In this document: in pieces, positions 8,888 through 16,707 of the stretch | Numbering within the stretch: the first letter of the stretch is position 1 | Layout of the letters: every line of letters begins with the position of its first letter | From: Sporolactobacillus sp. THM7-4 | Lineage (GTDB): Bacteria; Bacillota; Bacilli; Bacillales; Sporolactobacillaceae | Length of the DNA: 64,000 nucleotides | Assembly (NCBI RefSeq): GCF_004153165.1 | Contig: NZ_SEMD01000016.1 | Span: 1 to 64,000 of the forward strand | Direction: 5' to 3' | Notes under the pieces: model-generated | Databases searched by the model: none | Seen by the model: the letters and a program-made list of their open reading frames with translations, nothing else | What the model was told of the DNA's origin: nothing | Position numbers and translations under genes: made by a program

Positions 8888-8909
8888 CCCGGGAATATAT
8901 ATTCCCGGG
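8888..8909. promoter_or_regulatory. Perfect 22-bp palindrome in the yneA leader
   Basis: CCCGGG at each end surrounds AATATATATT; all 22 bases are self-complementary with no loop. It lies in the predicted yneA 5' untranslated region, 42 nt before the GTG start. It could be a dimer-binding operator or an mRNA stem affecting translation. Confidence 0.6.
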
Positions 8910-8950
8910 AACAGCCATTCTGATACTCTATGAGAAGAGGGGAAGAAATA

Positions 8951-9244
8951 GTGAACCAGCGATCGGCACATCCATTAAAAGGATTTTCTTTTGTTGTATT
9001 ATTTTGTATTCTTATTGTTGCCGTGTTCTTTACATTGACGAACAGCGTGATTGCAGATAGTAATCGTTATAAAACGGTTATGGTAAAAAATGGAGATTCA
9101 CTTTGGTCCATTGCCGATAAGTATCATAAGGAAAATCCAATGCTGACCAGAGAAGCTTTTATTTCGTGGGTGGAAAGGGAGAACGGAATTAACCGTGATC
9201 ATATCAGAACCCATACTCGATTAATCATCCCGGTACATAAATAA
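8951..9244 (+). CDS. yneA: YneA-like SOS cell-division suppressor (TM + LysM)
   Basis: About 97 residues: one N-terminal transmembrane helix (about 12-30, SFVVLFCILIVAVFF) followed by an extracytoplasmic LysM domain (MVKNGDSLWSIADKYHKEN to LIIPVHK). This is the architecture of Bacillus YneA, which blocks septation during the SOS response. I prefer the GTG start at 8951, which has GAGGGG about 8 nt upstream, over an ATG 21 nt earlier. Divergent from lexA and placed under two SOS boxes, which supports the assignment. The yneB and ynzC genes that follow in Bacillus are absent here. Confidence 0.88.
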   Translation: MNQRSAHPLKGFSFVVLFCILIVAVFFTLTNSVIADSNRYKTVMVKNGDSLWSIADKYHKENPMLTREAFISWVERENGINRDHIRTHTRLIIPVHK

Positions 9245-9297
9245 GTCATTTGATGAAAGATTACACAAAAAAATTTAGTCGTTTTAAATAAAATCAG

Positions 9298-9326
9298 GCA
9301 TCTTGCAGCTTGCAAGATGTTTTTTT
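9298..9326 (+). terminator. Terminator after yneA
   Basis: CATCTTGCA and TGCAAGATG form a 9-bp stem with a 3-nt loop, followed by eight T. Its distal arm supplies the TTGCAA of the next predicted promoter. Confidence 0.85.
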
Positions 9327-9337
9327 TATGTTATACT
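9310..9337 (+). promoter_or_regulatory. Possible promoter inside the yneA-yneF gap
   Basis: TTGCAA (9310-9315), 16-nt spacer, TATACT (9332-9337). It would drive the short transcript ending at the terminator at 9527-9574. Confidence 0.4.
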
Positions 9338-9364
9338 GTTATATAACAAGGGAGTTAATAAAAC

Positions 9365-9454
9365 GTGTGTGATGATACAATTGATGCACACTGTTTCATC
9401 TTTTGCTTAATCGCGAGACTGCTGCTGATGTTAAATCAACAAAGTCCCGATTAA
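9365..9454 (+). CDS. Possible 29-residue peptide in the yneA-yneF gap
   Basis: A GTG-started frame of 29 codons with GGGAG about 10 nt upstream, encoding a Cys- and Leu-rich peptide (CFIFCLIARLLLML in the middle). It might be a small hydrophobic peptide or a dual-function sRNA reading frame. Support is only the ribosome site and hydrophobicity; chance is quite possible. Confidence 0.2.
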   Translation: MCDDTIDAHCFIFCLIARLLLMLNQQSPD

Positions 9455-9526
9455 TATATGTTAAGTTTCCTCTCAGTGATTAAACTTGCCTTTCACTGAT
9501 GGGTAAATTTTTCATCCTCCTTCAGA

Positions 9527-9574
9527 AGAAAGCTTTCCTCCTGGGTGATGCCGGAATTAAGCTTTCTTTTTTTT
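9527..9574 (+). terminator. Terminator upstream of yneF
   Basis: AGAAAGCTT (9527-9535) pairs with AAGCTTTCT (9559-9567), followed by T8. It separates the candidate sRNA from yneF. Confidence 0.85.
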
Positions 9575-9707
9575 GTTGTTTTACCACAAAAATGCCCCTC
9601 GCTGACTCCAATAAAAAATCCGGATTTCCTTCATCGTAAGGTTGACCTTGTTTTACGCGATAGTGTACACTGAGAATTGGATATTGACACAAGGAGGAAA
9701 CAGGCAC

Positions 9708-9923
9708 ATGTTGTGGCTATACATATTAGTAGGCGTCCTCTGCCTGGCAGCCGGGATGGTTATTGGCTTTTTTATCGCCCGTAAATATATGATGAGTTAT
9801 TTGAAAAAGAATCCGCCAATCAACGAAAAAATGCTTCGCGTGATGATGTCGCAAATGGGGCAACACCCATCTCAGAAAAAAATCAATCAAATGATGAAAG
9901 CAATCAACAATCAAATGAAATGA
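9708..9923 (+). CDS. yneF: YneF family small membrane protein (UPF0154)
   Basis: 71 residues: one N-terminal transmembrane helix (about 3-25, [24 protein letters not shown] reads through it), then a basic amphipathic tail with the family signature [19 protein letters not shown] and [10 protein letters not shown]. This matches the widespread Firmicutes YneF/UPF0154 family of unknown function in both length and motifs. The start was chosen at ATG 9708, with AAGGAGGA about 10 nt upstream. Its place after lexA-yneA matches Bacillus synteny. A UUCG-capped terminator follows. Confidence 0.93.
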   Translation: MLWLYILVGVLCLAAGMVIGFFIARKYMMSYLKKNPPINEKMLRVMMSQMGQHPSQKKINQMMKAINNQMK

Positions 9924-9935
9924 AAAAATCTGAAG

Positions 9936-9960
9936 CCCCTATTTCGATAGGGGTTTTCGT
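9936..9960 (+). terminator. Terminator after yneF with UUCG tetraloop
   Basis: CCCCTAT (9936-9942), loop TTCG, ATAGGGG (9947-9953), then TTTTCG. A compact, very stable hairpin. Confidence 0.85.
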
Positions 9961-9991
9961 ATAAGCGCAAGCCGGAAAAGGGAATGCCATA

Positions 9992-10072
9992 TTGAAAATG
10001 GAGCTCCCTGAGATTGACCGGTTATGCGGGCAAATGATTAACAGGATTAAAAAAACGGATTCGGAAGTATAA
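9992..10072 (+). CDS. Possible 26-residue open frame before ccdC
   Basis: TTG-started short frame with AAGGGAATG upstream, reading LKMELPEIDRLCGQMINRIK and six further residues. The product looks protein-like but matches nothing I know. It could be a remnant of a longer gene or a chance frame. Confidence 0.15.
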   Translation: MKMELPEIDRLCGQMINRIKKTDSEV

Positions 10073-10144
10073 TAGTCAAATCAATTTTCTTATTTCTTCC
10101 TCTTCGTTATAATGAGTGTACGTTTTGTTTGGAAGGTGAAATGG

Positions 10145-10621
10145 ATGGCTGAAATTGCAAGTTTACTGATTGGGGTACTGATTGCTCTGACTGTGATCGC
10201 TATCCGCCTGAAGGCGTCAAAGAAACCAACCGGTGCGAAGAAAATAGTACTTCCGCCGATTTTTATGTCGACCGGTTTTCTGATGTTTATTTCTCCGCAG
10301 ACCTGGATTTCATGGCCGGAAGCTGCGGGTGCGTTTGTTGCCGGAGTTCTGTTATCCTGGTTTCTGATTAAGACATCGACCTTTGAACGGCGTGGTTCAC
10401 AAATTTATTTGAAACGTTCCAGAGCTTTTGCATTTATATTAATCGGTCTGCTTGTCATTCGTACAGTGATCAAGATGATCCTTGAGCAGAGTATCAATCT
10501 GCCGCAGACGGCCTCGATTTTTTTTATCCTTGCGTTCGGGATGATTTTGCCATGGAGGATTGCCATGTATGCGATGTACCGGCGGTTGCTTCGGGAACAG
10601 CAGGCTGAGACCCGGGTTTGA
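10145..10621 (+). CDS. ccdC: CcdC-like membrane protein
   Basis: 158 residues with four or five hydrophobic helices. The segment IRLKASKKPTGAKKIVLPPIFMSTG contains the conserved Arg/Lys-Pro-Thr and LPPxFMSTG signature of Bacillus CcdC (YneJ). CcdC was named for its gene order near cytochrome c biogenesis genes, and its function is still unclear. I chose ATG 10145 with AAGGTGA upstream instead of the earlier ATG. Its position after yneF parallels Bacillus, although ccdA and yneI are missing here. TATAAT at about 10107 suggests its own promoter. Confidence 0.85.
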   Translation: MAEIASLLIGVLIALTVIAIRLKASKKPTGAKKIVLPPIFMSTGFLMFISPQTWISWPEAAGAFVAGVLLSWFLIKTSTFERRGSQIYLKRSRAFAFILIGLLVIRTVIKMILEQSINLPQTASIFFILAFGMILPWRIAMYAMYRRLLREQQAETRV

Positions 10622-10713
10622 TGTGGAGTTATTGAACATGAGGTGAAATTGCCTGGCTTGGGCTTCCCTGATAGCGAGACCATCCAGGTACAGCTTGTTT
10701 ATTTTTTATTCAT

Positions 10714-10729
10714 AGTTGTCTAGACATAT
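10714..10729. promoter_or_regulatory. NagR/YvoA operator (dre site) before nagA
   Basis: AGTTGTCTAGACATAT contains the palindrome TGTCTAGACA, which closely fits the dre operator of NagR/DasR regulators (TGGTCTAGACCA-like). It overlaps a predicted -35 box (TTGTCT 10716-10721), with TATGAT at 10740-10745 after an 18-nt spacer. GlcN6P or GlcNAc6P would relieve repression by NagR encoded in the same operon. Confidence 0.8.
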
Positions 10730-10774
10730 ATACGTCTTTTATGATAAAATAATTAAGAAGGGGAGGAGAACGTG

Positions 10775-11944
10775 ATGCCGAAAATAACCGGGTGTTCGAT
10801 TTATTCGGGACAAGAGTGGATCAGAAAGGGCTGTCTGACGTTTAACAATGGGACAATTTCTTCAATTAAACAAAGAATCATCAATGATGGCGACGACAAG
10901 ACCTGGCGCTTCCCGGAGGAATACAAATGTATTCCCGGCATGATTGACATGCATATACACGGTGCAAATGGCGCGGATACGATGGACGCGACACCGGAAG
11001 CGCTCAGGACGATCGCTGAGGTGCTTCCGAAAGAAGCAACGACTTCATTTCTTGCGACAACAATCACACAATCAACAGAAGCGATTGAGGCAGCTCTCGT
11101 CAATCTCAGGAATGTGATTGGCCATCAAATGCCAGGGGAAGCGGAAATTCTCGGTGTTCATCTGGAGGGCCCGTTTATCAATCGCGAAAAAGCGGGGGCG
11201 CAGCCATCCGAATACATTATCGACGCGAATGTATCCTGTTTCGATCATTGGCAAAAATTATCAGGAGACAAGATTAAAGAGGTGACACTTGCCCCCGAAA
11301 TTAATGGCGGCATTGAATTGATCCGTCATCTTGCGGAGCGGGGTATCGTTGCTTCAATCGGCCACAGTAATGGCGTCGATCAGGACGTGATCAGGGCTGT
11401 TTCAGCGGGAGCAACACAGGTTACACATCTTTTCAACGGTATGAGGGGCATGCATCACCGGGAACCGGGCATACTGGGAGGCGCCTTGCTGCACCATGAG
11501 CTTTACGCCGAAATGATTGTAGACGGCAGGCATGTCTGCGGTGGGATGGTGAATCTCGCTTATAAACTCAAAGGAAGCGATCGGATCATCCTGATTACGG
11601 ATGCGATGAGGGCAAAATGCCTGAAAAACGGAACCTATGATCTCGGCGGACAGAAGGTGCATGTTGCTAACGGGCTTGCGCTCCTTTCCACCGGTACAAT
11701 CGCCGGGAGTGTACTGAAAATGGATACAGCGATCAAAAATATGCTGACCTTTACCGATGCGACAATTGAAGACATTGTTCAGATGGGTGCGGTTAATCCC
11801 GCTCTGCAGTGCGGAGTGTTCGATCGAAAAGGATCACTTGAGGAAGGAAAAGACGCGGATCTGATCATACTTGACGGCGACAATCGGCTGGTTATGACGG
11901 TTTGCCGTGGGGAAATAGCTTATAAAGCGGAAGGAGTCATGTGA
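10775..11944 (+). CDS. nagA: N-acetylglucosamine-6-phosphate deacetylase
   Basis: Converts GlcNAc-6-phosphate to glucosamine-6-phosphate and acetate. About 389 residues, in the amidohydrolase superfamily TIM barrel. Metal and catalytic motifs: MHIHGANG near residue 60, the metal-binding Glu in LGVHLEGPFIN, SIGHSN, THLFNGMRGMHHREPG, and the catalytic Asp in LITDAM. Start ATG 10775 is 8 nt from a strong GGGGAGGAG; an adjacent GTG at 10772 is an alternative. First gene of nagA-nagB-nagR, and its stop overlaps the nagB start. Confidence 0.97.
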   Translation: MPKITGCSIYSGQEWIRKGCLTFNNGTISSIKQRIINDGDDKTWRFPEEYKCIPGMIDMHIHGANGADTMDATPEALRTIAEVLPKEATTSFLATTITQSTEAIEAALVNLRNVIGHQMPGEAEILGVHLEGPFINREKAGAQPSEYIIDANVSCFDHWQKLSGDKIKEVTLAPEINGGIELIRHLAERGIVASIGHSNGVDQDVIRAVSAGATQVTHLFNGMRGMHHREPGILGGALLHHELYAEMIVDGRHVCGGMVNLAYKLKGSDRIILITDAMRAKCLKNGTYDLGGQKVHVANGLALLSTGTIAGSVLKMDTAIKNMLTFTDATIEDIVQMGAVNPALQCGVFDRKGSLEEGKDADLIILDGDNRLVMTVCRGEIAYKAEGVM

Positions 11945-12696
11945 TCGTGAATGTCATTTCGGTTAAGGATGAAAAGGAAATGAGCCAGATTGCAGCGGAG
12001 AAAATCATCAGACTCGTTCACGAAAAGCCTGATGCCGTCCTCGGCCTTGCAACGGGCGGGACTCCGGAGGGAACATACCATGCCCTGGTTGCTGATTATC
12101 AGGCAGGAGGGACATCTTATCGAAAGGTGCGAACAGTCAATCTTGATGAGTATGTCGGACTTGATCCAGAACATCCGAACAGTTACCATACCTATATGCA
12201 GGAGCAACTCTTTAATCATATCGATATACCTGAAGACCAGCACTTTCTTCCGGACGGGACAGCGGCATCTCTTGAATACGAATGCAGGCGTTACGACAAG
12301 ATGATTGACTCTTTAGGTGGTATCGATCTTCAGCTTTTGGGAATCGGTGAAAATGGGCATATCGGATTTAACGAACCTGGAACGCCTTTCGACTCAGGTA
12401 CACATGTCGTTACACTGACGCCTTCAACCCGGCATGCGAATGCCCGCTTTTTCGGGAAGCCGGAGGATGTTCCGGAAAGAGCGCTAACCATGGGCATCGG
12501 AACGATACTGAAAAGTAAATCTATTTTACTTATTGTTTCTGGTGAGAAAAAAGCGGATGCTTTATATTTTCTTCTGAACGATCCGGAACAAACGGTTCGA
12601 TTCCCGGCATCCGCTTTGCTTACCCATCCGGATGTGACGTTAATTGCTGATCGCGCGGCAATGTCAGGGCTTCCTTTGAAAGGCAGGAATTATTGA
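11941..12696 (+). CDS. nagB: Glucosamine-6-phosphate deaminase
   Basis: Isomerises and deaminates glucosamine-6-phosphate to fructose-6-phosphate and ammonia, feeding glycolysis. 251 residues, a standard length for the short Firmicutes NagB. Visible motifs: GLATGGTPEGTY (phosphate loop), VNLDEYVGL with the catalytic Asp/Glu, and GIGENGHIGFNEPG with the catalytic His. The GTG start overlaps the nagA TGA as GTGA, which indicates translational coupling; a second GTG lies two codons later. The TGA abuts the nagR ATG. Confidence 0.97.
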   Translation: MIVNVISVKDEKEMSQIAAEKIIRLVHEKPDAVLGLATGGTPEGTYHALVADYQAGGTSYRKVRTVNLDEYVGLDPEHPNSYHTYMQEQLFNHIDIPEDQHFLPDGTAASLEYECRRYDKMIDSLGGIDLQLLGIGENGHIGFNEPGTPFDSGTHVVTLTPSTRHANARFFGKPEDVPERALTMGIGTILKSKSILLIVSGEKKADALYFLLNDPEQTVRFPASALLTHPDVTLIADRAAMSGLPLKGRNY

Positions 12697-13425
12697 ATGC
12701 TTGACCGGAAATCTCCCGTCCCGATGTACTATCAGATTGAAAAATATATTAAAAATCTGATTGAAAATAAAAATTTGCAACCTGGGGACCTTATCCCTTC
12801 CGAAAGGGAATTGACCGATCAATTTCATGTCTCAAGGATGACCGTGCGTCAGGCCATTATGGATCTGGTGAATATGGGAATCCTGGTCCGTCATAAGGGA
12901 AAGGGGACATTTGTCTCCGGCAGCGGAAAAGTCGAGAAACCACTTCACGGATTCAGTGGTTTTACAGAAGATATGATCCGGCGGGGAATGAAACCGGACA
13001 GCCGTATGCTGGAATTTAACAAAATGGTGCCACCGGGTAAAATCGCACGGCATCTTTCACTTCAAAAAGGGGAAGACGTTTATACGATTAAAAGGACAAG
13101 AACGGCGGACGGCATCCCAATGGCTGTTGAGACCACTTTTATACCTGTATCCTTAGTACCGGAGTTAACTGAAGAGGCGGCAAACCATTCTTTATATGAT
13201 TATATTGAAAAAGAAGCGGGTCTCGTCATTGATCATGCGGAGCAATCGCTTGAAGCCTCTCTCGTGTCGGCGGAAGAAGCAAGTCTCCTGGATGTTCCCC
13301 ATGGATCCCCGGTCCTGCTGATTGAACGTCTCACTTATCTGGCCGGGGGACGGCCGGTAGAATTAACAAAGTCACTGTACCGGGCAGATCGCTATAAATT
13401 TTTAATTCATTTGCCGAGAAAGTAA
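12697..13425 (+). CDS. nagR: GntR/HutC-family regulator of amino sugar use
   Basis: 242 residues: N-terminal GntR winged HTH (about 8-75) with SERELTDQFHVSRMTVRQAI and GKGTFV, then a UTRA/chorismate-lyase-fold effector domain (FSGFTEDMIRRGMKP onward, with IKRTRTADGIPMAVE). This is the NagR/YvoA/DasR class. It starts at the base after the nagB stop, so it is coupled to nagAB. A dre-type palindrome upstream of nagA is its likely operator. The yvoA name is the Bacillus equivalent. Confidence 0.92.
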   Translation: MLDRKSPVPMYYQIEKYIKNLIENKNLQPGDLIPSERELTDQFHVSRMTVRQAIMDLVNMGILVRHKGKGTFVSGSGKVEKPLHGFSGFTEDMIRRGMKPDSRMLEFNKMVPPGKIARHLSLQKGEDVYTIKRTRTADGIPMAVETTFIPVSLVPELTEEAANHSLYDYIEKEAGLVIDHAEQSLEASLVSAEEASLLDVPHGSPVLLIERLTYLAGGRPVELTKSLYRADRYKFLIHLPRK

Positions 13426-13468
13426 CGAGCTGGATGTTTGTTGAAAAAATGAATCATTCATCTGACAA

Positions 13469-13538
13469 TTGATAAGTAAAAGTTATCATATAGAATAATT
13501 TAATATAATTTTACTTAATATGACGGATCATTTATGAT
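13469..13538 (+). promoter_or_regulatory. citB control region with CcpC-type dyad
   Basis: ATAA-N7-TTAT at 13472-13486 matches the dyad described for CcpC control of Bacillus citB. If the -10 box is TATGAT (13533-13538, start near 13545), the dyad centre lies near -66, the placement I recall for B. subtilis. An alternative promoter TTGATA-16-TAGAAT (13469-13496) would place the dyad between its boxes. AAGTAAAA/TTTTACTT arms (13474-13481, 13509-13516) also flank the region. Confidence 0.6.
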
Positions 13539-13588
13539 AAAGATACAGGATTGTTAAGAGTATAGAAATTTAAGGAGAGGGTGAAGAC

Positions 13589-16327
13589 ATGGCTGCAGTA
13601 ACAGAAAAGAAAGCTGCAAGCAAAGATTTGTTCCATGCCAGAGATACGTTTGAGAGCAATGGGAAAAAGTATGGATACTACAAATTAAAAGCTCTTGATA
13701 AATATGGAGATATTGCGCGGCTGCCTTATTCAATTAAGGTATTGTTGGAAGCGGTTTTACGTCAATGTGACGGAAAAGTGATTAAGAAGGAACATGTCGA
13801 AAATCTTGCAAAATGGGGAACGTCGGAGCTTGATCGATCGATTGATGTGCCCTTTAACCCGTCACGAATTATTTTACAGGACTTTACCGGTGTTCCGGCT
13901 GTTGTCGATCTGGCCTCTCTGAGAAAAGCAATGGCTGATCTCGGCGGCGATCCGGAAAAAATTAATCCTGAAAAGCCTGTTGATCTCGTCGTCGATCACT
14001 CAGTACAAGTCGATCGGTTCGGTACAAGTGATGCGCTGAAATTTAACATGGAGAGAGAATTTGAGAGAAATAAAGAGCGGTATAAATTCCTGAAGTGGGC
14101 TCAAAAATCATTTAAAAATTTCCGTGCTGTACCGCCTGCAACAGGTATTGTTCATCAGGTCAATCTGGAATATCTGGCTTCCGTCGTTCATGCGGTGAAA
14201 GAGGATAATGATGAATGGCTCGCTTTTCCTGACACGCTGGTTGGAACGGATTCCCATACAACGATGATAAACGGACTCGGCGTTCTTGGATGGGGCGTCG
14301 GCGGAATTGAGGCAGAAGCAGGCATGCTTGGACAGCCTTCCTATTTCCCTGTACCGGAAGTAATCGGCGTCCGGATTACCGGACAACTGAAAGAGGGGAC
14401 GACTGCAACTGATCTCGCACTGAAAGTCACACAGCTTCTTCGCGAGGAAAGAGTCGTTGGCAAGTTTGTGGAATTTTTCGGACCGAGTCTGTCGCATATG
14501 GCGCTTTCCGATCGTGCGACGATCTCCAACATGTCACCGGAAAACGGCGCAACAGCAACATTCTTCCCGGTCGATCAGGTTACTTTGGACTATCTTCGTC
14601 TCACCGGACGGTCGGAAGAGCATGTACAGCTGGTTGAAGATTATTGCGTGGCAAACGGCCTTTTCTACACGCCGGAAGCTAAGGATCCGAAGTTCACCAA
14701 GGTTATTGAACTGAATCTGTCGGAAGTTGAACCATCGGTTGCCGGACCCAAGCGGCCTCAGGATCGTATTCAGCTCTCAGGCCTGAAGGATGAGTTCAAA
14801 GCTTCCCTGACACGCGAAGCGGGCAATCACGGATTCGGGTTTGATGCCGGTGAAATAGATAAAAAAGCGATCGTTAAACATCCCGACGGAAGGCAAGTTG
14901 AATTGAAGACCGGCTCGGTTGTCATTGCAGCGATCACGAGCTGCACCAATACAAGTAATCCGAGTGTGATGATCGGTGCCGGCCTGGTCGCAAAGAAGGC
15001 CGTTGAAAAAGGCCTGACTGTTCCAAGTTACGTGAAAACCAGTCTCGCTCCCGGGTCAAAGGTTGTGACGGATTATCTTGAAAAAGCCGGGCTTACACCC
15101 TATCTTGAAAAATTAGGGTTTAATGTAGTTGGTTACGGCTGTACGACATGTATCGGTAATTCCGGCCCGCTGCCTGAAGAAGTTGAGAAGGCCATCCAGG
15201 AAAAAGATTTGACGGTTTCCGCCGTGCTTTCCGGCAACAGGAACTTTGAAGGAAGGATCCACCCGCTGATCCGTGCAAATTATTTGGCTTCACCTCCGCT
15301 CGTTGTAGCTTTTGCTCTTGCAGGGACGGTTCATTTTGATATGATGCATGATTCGTTTGGAAAAGATAAAGAGGGTCATGATGTGTACTTCAAAGATATC
15401 TGGCCGTCGAACAGAGAGATTGAAGAAGTCATGAATCAGGCCGTCAGCCCTGAAATGTATAAGAGGGAATATACACGAGTTTTTACTGAAAACGAGCGCT
15501 GGAACTCGATTCAGACAAGCGAAGGAGAACTGTATGATTGGGATGAGGATTCGACGTATATTCAAAATCCTCCGTTTTTTGAAAATCTTGCGGCAGAGTT
15601 GAACAAAATCACCCCGCTCGAGAACCTGAGAGTGATCGGCAAACTCGGCGACTCTGTGACGACCGACCACATTTCTCCTGCAGGAGCGATTGCTCAGAAA
15701 AGCCCTGCCGGTCAGTATCTTCTCTCAAAAGGAGTTAAACGGTATGATTTTAACTCTTACGGTTCAAGGCGGGGCAACCACGAAGTCATGATGCGCGGGA
15801 CATTCGCCAATGTCCGGATTCGTAACCAGATCGCCCCTGGAACTGAGGGCGGGTATACCACGTACTGGCCGACAGGCGAAGTCATGCCGATTTACGATGC
15901 AGCAATGAAGTACAAACAAGACGGAACCGGATTGGTCGTGCTTGCCGGAAAAGATTATGGAATGGGCAGTTCGAGAGACTGGGCGGCTAAGGGAACCAAT
16001 CTGCTTGGTATTAAAGCGGTCATTGTCCAGAGTTTTGAGCGTATACACCGCAGTAACCTTGTTATGATGGGTGTTCTCCCTCTTCAGTTCAAGGATGGAG
16101 AGAGCGCGGATTCTCTTGGACTGACTGGAAAAGAAGCGATCAGTATCAGCCTGGACGAAAATGTGAAACCGGGCCAGACGATACAAGCTAAGGCTGTAGA
16201 TGAAAAGGGCAACGAAACACCGTTCGAACTGATTGTCCGGTTCGATAGCGAAGTCGAAATCGATTATTATCGGAACGGCGGTATCCTTCAGACCGTACTG
16301 CGGCGAAAATTGCAGGAAAGTAAATAA
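13589..16327 (+). CDS. citB: Aconitate hydratase A
   Basis: 912-residue aconitase that interconverts citrate and isocitrate with a [4Fe-4S] cluster. Cluster ligands are seen in SCTNTSNPS (about residue 451) and [10 protein letters not shown] (about 517-526). Other active-site motifs are [21 protein letters not shown] and, in the swivel domain, [14 protein letters not shown] with the conserved GSSRDWA. In Bacillus the apo-form also binds mRNA as an iron regulator. The start has AAGGAGAGGG upstream. It is a single gene with a CcpC-like dyad in its promoter. Confidence 0.98.
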   Translation: MAAVTEKKAASKDLFHARDTFESNGKKYGYYKLKALDKYGDIARLPYSIKVLLEAVLRQCDGKVIKKEHVENLAKWGTSELDRSIDVPFNPSRIILQDFTGVPAVVDLASLRKAMADLGGDPEKINPEKPVDLVVDHSVQVDRFGTSDALKFNMEREFERNKERYKFLKWAQKSFKNFRAVPPATGIVHQVNLEYLASVVHAVKEDNDEWLAFPDTLVGTDSHTTMINGLGVLGWGVGGIEAEAGMLGQPSYFPVPEVIGVRITGQLKEGTTATDLALKVTQLLREERVVGKFVEFFGPSLSHMALSDRATISNMSPENGATATFFPVDQVTLDYLRLTGRSEEHVQLVEDYCVANGLFYTPEAKDPKFTKVIELNLSEVEPSVAGPKRPQDRIQLSGLKDEFKASLTREAGNHGFGFDAGEIDKKAIVKHPDGRQVELKTGSVVIAAITSCTNTSNPSVMIGAGLVAKKAVEKGLTVPSYVKTSLAPGSKVVTDYLEKAGLTPYLEKLGFNVVGYGCTTCIGNSGPLPEEVEKAIQEKDLTVSAVLSGNRNFEGRIHPLIRANYLASPPLVVAFALAGTVHFDMMHDSFGKDKEGHDVYFKDIWPSNREIEEVMNQAVSPEMYKREYTRVFTENERWNSIQTSEGELYDWDEDSTYIQNPPFFENLAAELNKITPLENLRVIGKLGDSVTTDHISPAGAIAQKSPAGQYLLSKGVKRYDFNSYGSRRGNHEVMMRGTFANVRIRNQIAPGTEGGYTTYWPTGEVMPIYDAAMKYKQDGTGLVVLAGKDYGMGSSRDWAAKGTNLLGIKAVIVQSFERIHRSNLVMMGVLPLQFKDGESADSLGLTGKEAISISLDENVKPGQTIQAKAVDEKGNETPFELIVRFDSEVEIDYYRNGGILQTVLRRKLQESK

Positions 16328-16442
16328 AGTGAAACTTCCCGGCAGGATTTTCCTGCCCGTTGAGGCGGGATAAAAAAATTTTTCAAAGCATGTATGTTTT
16401 ATTGAGAAGACGGACATGATTATGAACGAAGGAGATAAGTAA

Positions 16443-16520
16443 GTGCCTTCAGACAGTCGGGTTTTTATTCGGAGGAGAGGATTCCATTGGATAAGGAAAA
16501 CTTTTACAATGCATCCCTAA
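16443..16520 (+). CDS. Possible 25-residue basic peptide after citB
   Basis: GTG-started frame with AAGGAG 8 nt upstream, encoding an Arg-rich peptide (VFIRRRGFHWIRKTF). A strong terminator downstream would end its message. Evidence is weak: one ribosome site and basic composition. It may be chance. Confidence 0.2.
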   Translation: MPSDSRVFIRRRGFHWIRKTFTMHP

Positions 16521-16598
16521 GTTCTTTGTAACAAAAGAGTCTCTGTAAGGTAATGACTCGAACCGGATGAACAAACTTCACAGGTCTTCTTCACAAGG

Positions 16599-16636
16599 GA
16601 GACTGTCCTTTTATCATAAAGGACAGTCTCTTTCTT
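16599..16636 (+). terminator. Strong terminator downstream of citB
   Basis: GAGACTGTCCTTT and AAAGGACAGTCTC form a perfect 13-bp stem (16599-16630), followed by TTTCTT. Confidence 0.88.
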
Positions 16637-16663
16637 ATGGAAATGCGAATCTTGATCTATTCA

Positions 16664-16698
16664 AAAAACCGGCATGAAAATATTCATGCCGGTTTTTC
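16664..16698. terminator. Bidirectional terminator before the dipeptidase gene end
   Basis: AAAAACCGGCATGAA pairs with TTCATGCCGGTTTTT over 15 bp with a short loop. It is A-rich before and T-rich after, so it acts on both strands. Confidence 0.88.
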
Positions 16699-16707
16699 TA
16701 AACCTGA

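Larger units (their letters stand above)
9345..9574 (+). ncRNA. Candidate small RNA with C-rich anti-Shine-Dalgarno motifs
   Basis: A stretch of about 230 nt lies between a plausible promoter and an intrinsic terminator and holds no convincing gene. Near its 3' end it carries two pyrimidine-rich motifs, CATCCTCCTTC (about 9513-9523) and TTCCTCCTGGG (about 9535-9545), complementary to Shine-Dalgarno sequences. Such C-rich single-stranded motifs are typical of Gram-positive regulatory RNAs such as FsrA, RoxS and RsaE. No known RNA family is recognised. This is the main content of the 463-base gap before yneF. Confidence 0.35.
16328..16707. other. Intergenic region after citB
   Basis: About 380 bases. 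It begins with a GGCAGGA/TCCTGCC hairpin (about 16341-16358) that has no clean T-run. It holds two short frames with good ribosome sites, one listed separately at 16443; the other is a 14-codon TTG frame at about 16487. It ends in two strong terminators. A small transcript ending at 16636 is possible. Confidence 0.4.

Noticed and set aside
15764-16417. 217-codon minus-strand frame inside aconitase
   Set aside because: Antisense shadow of a fully conserved aconitase.
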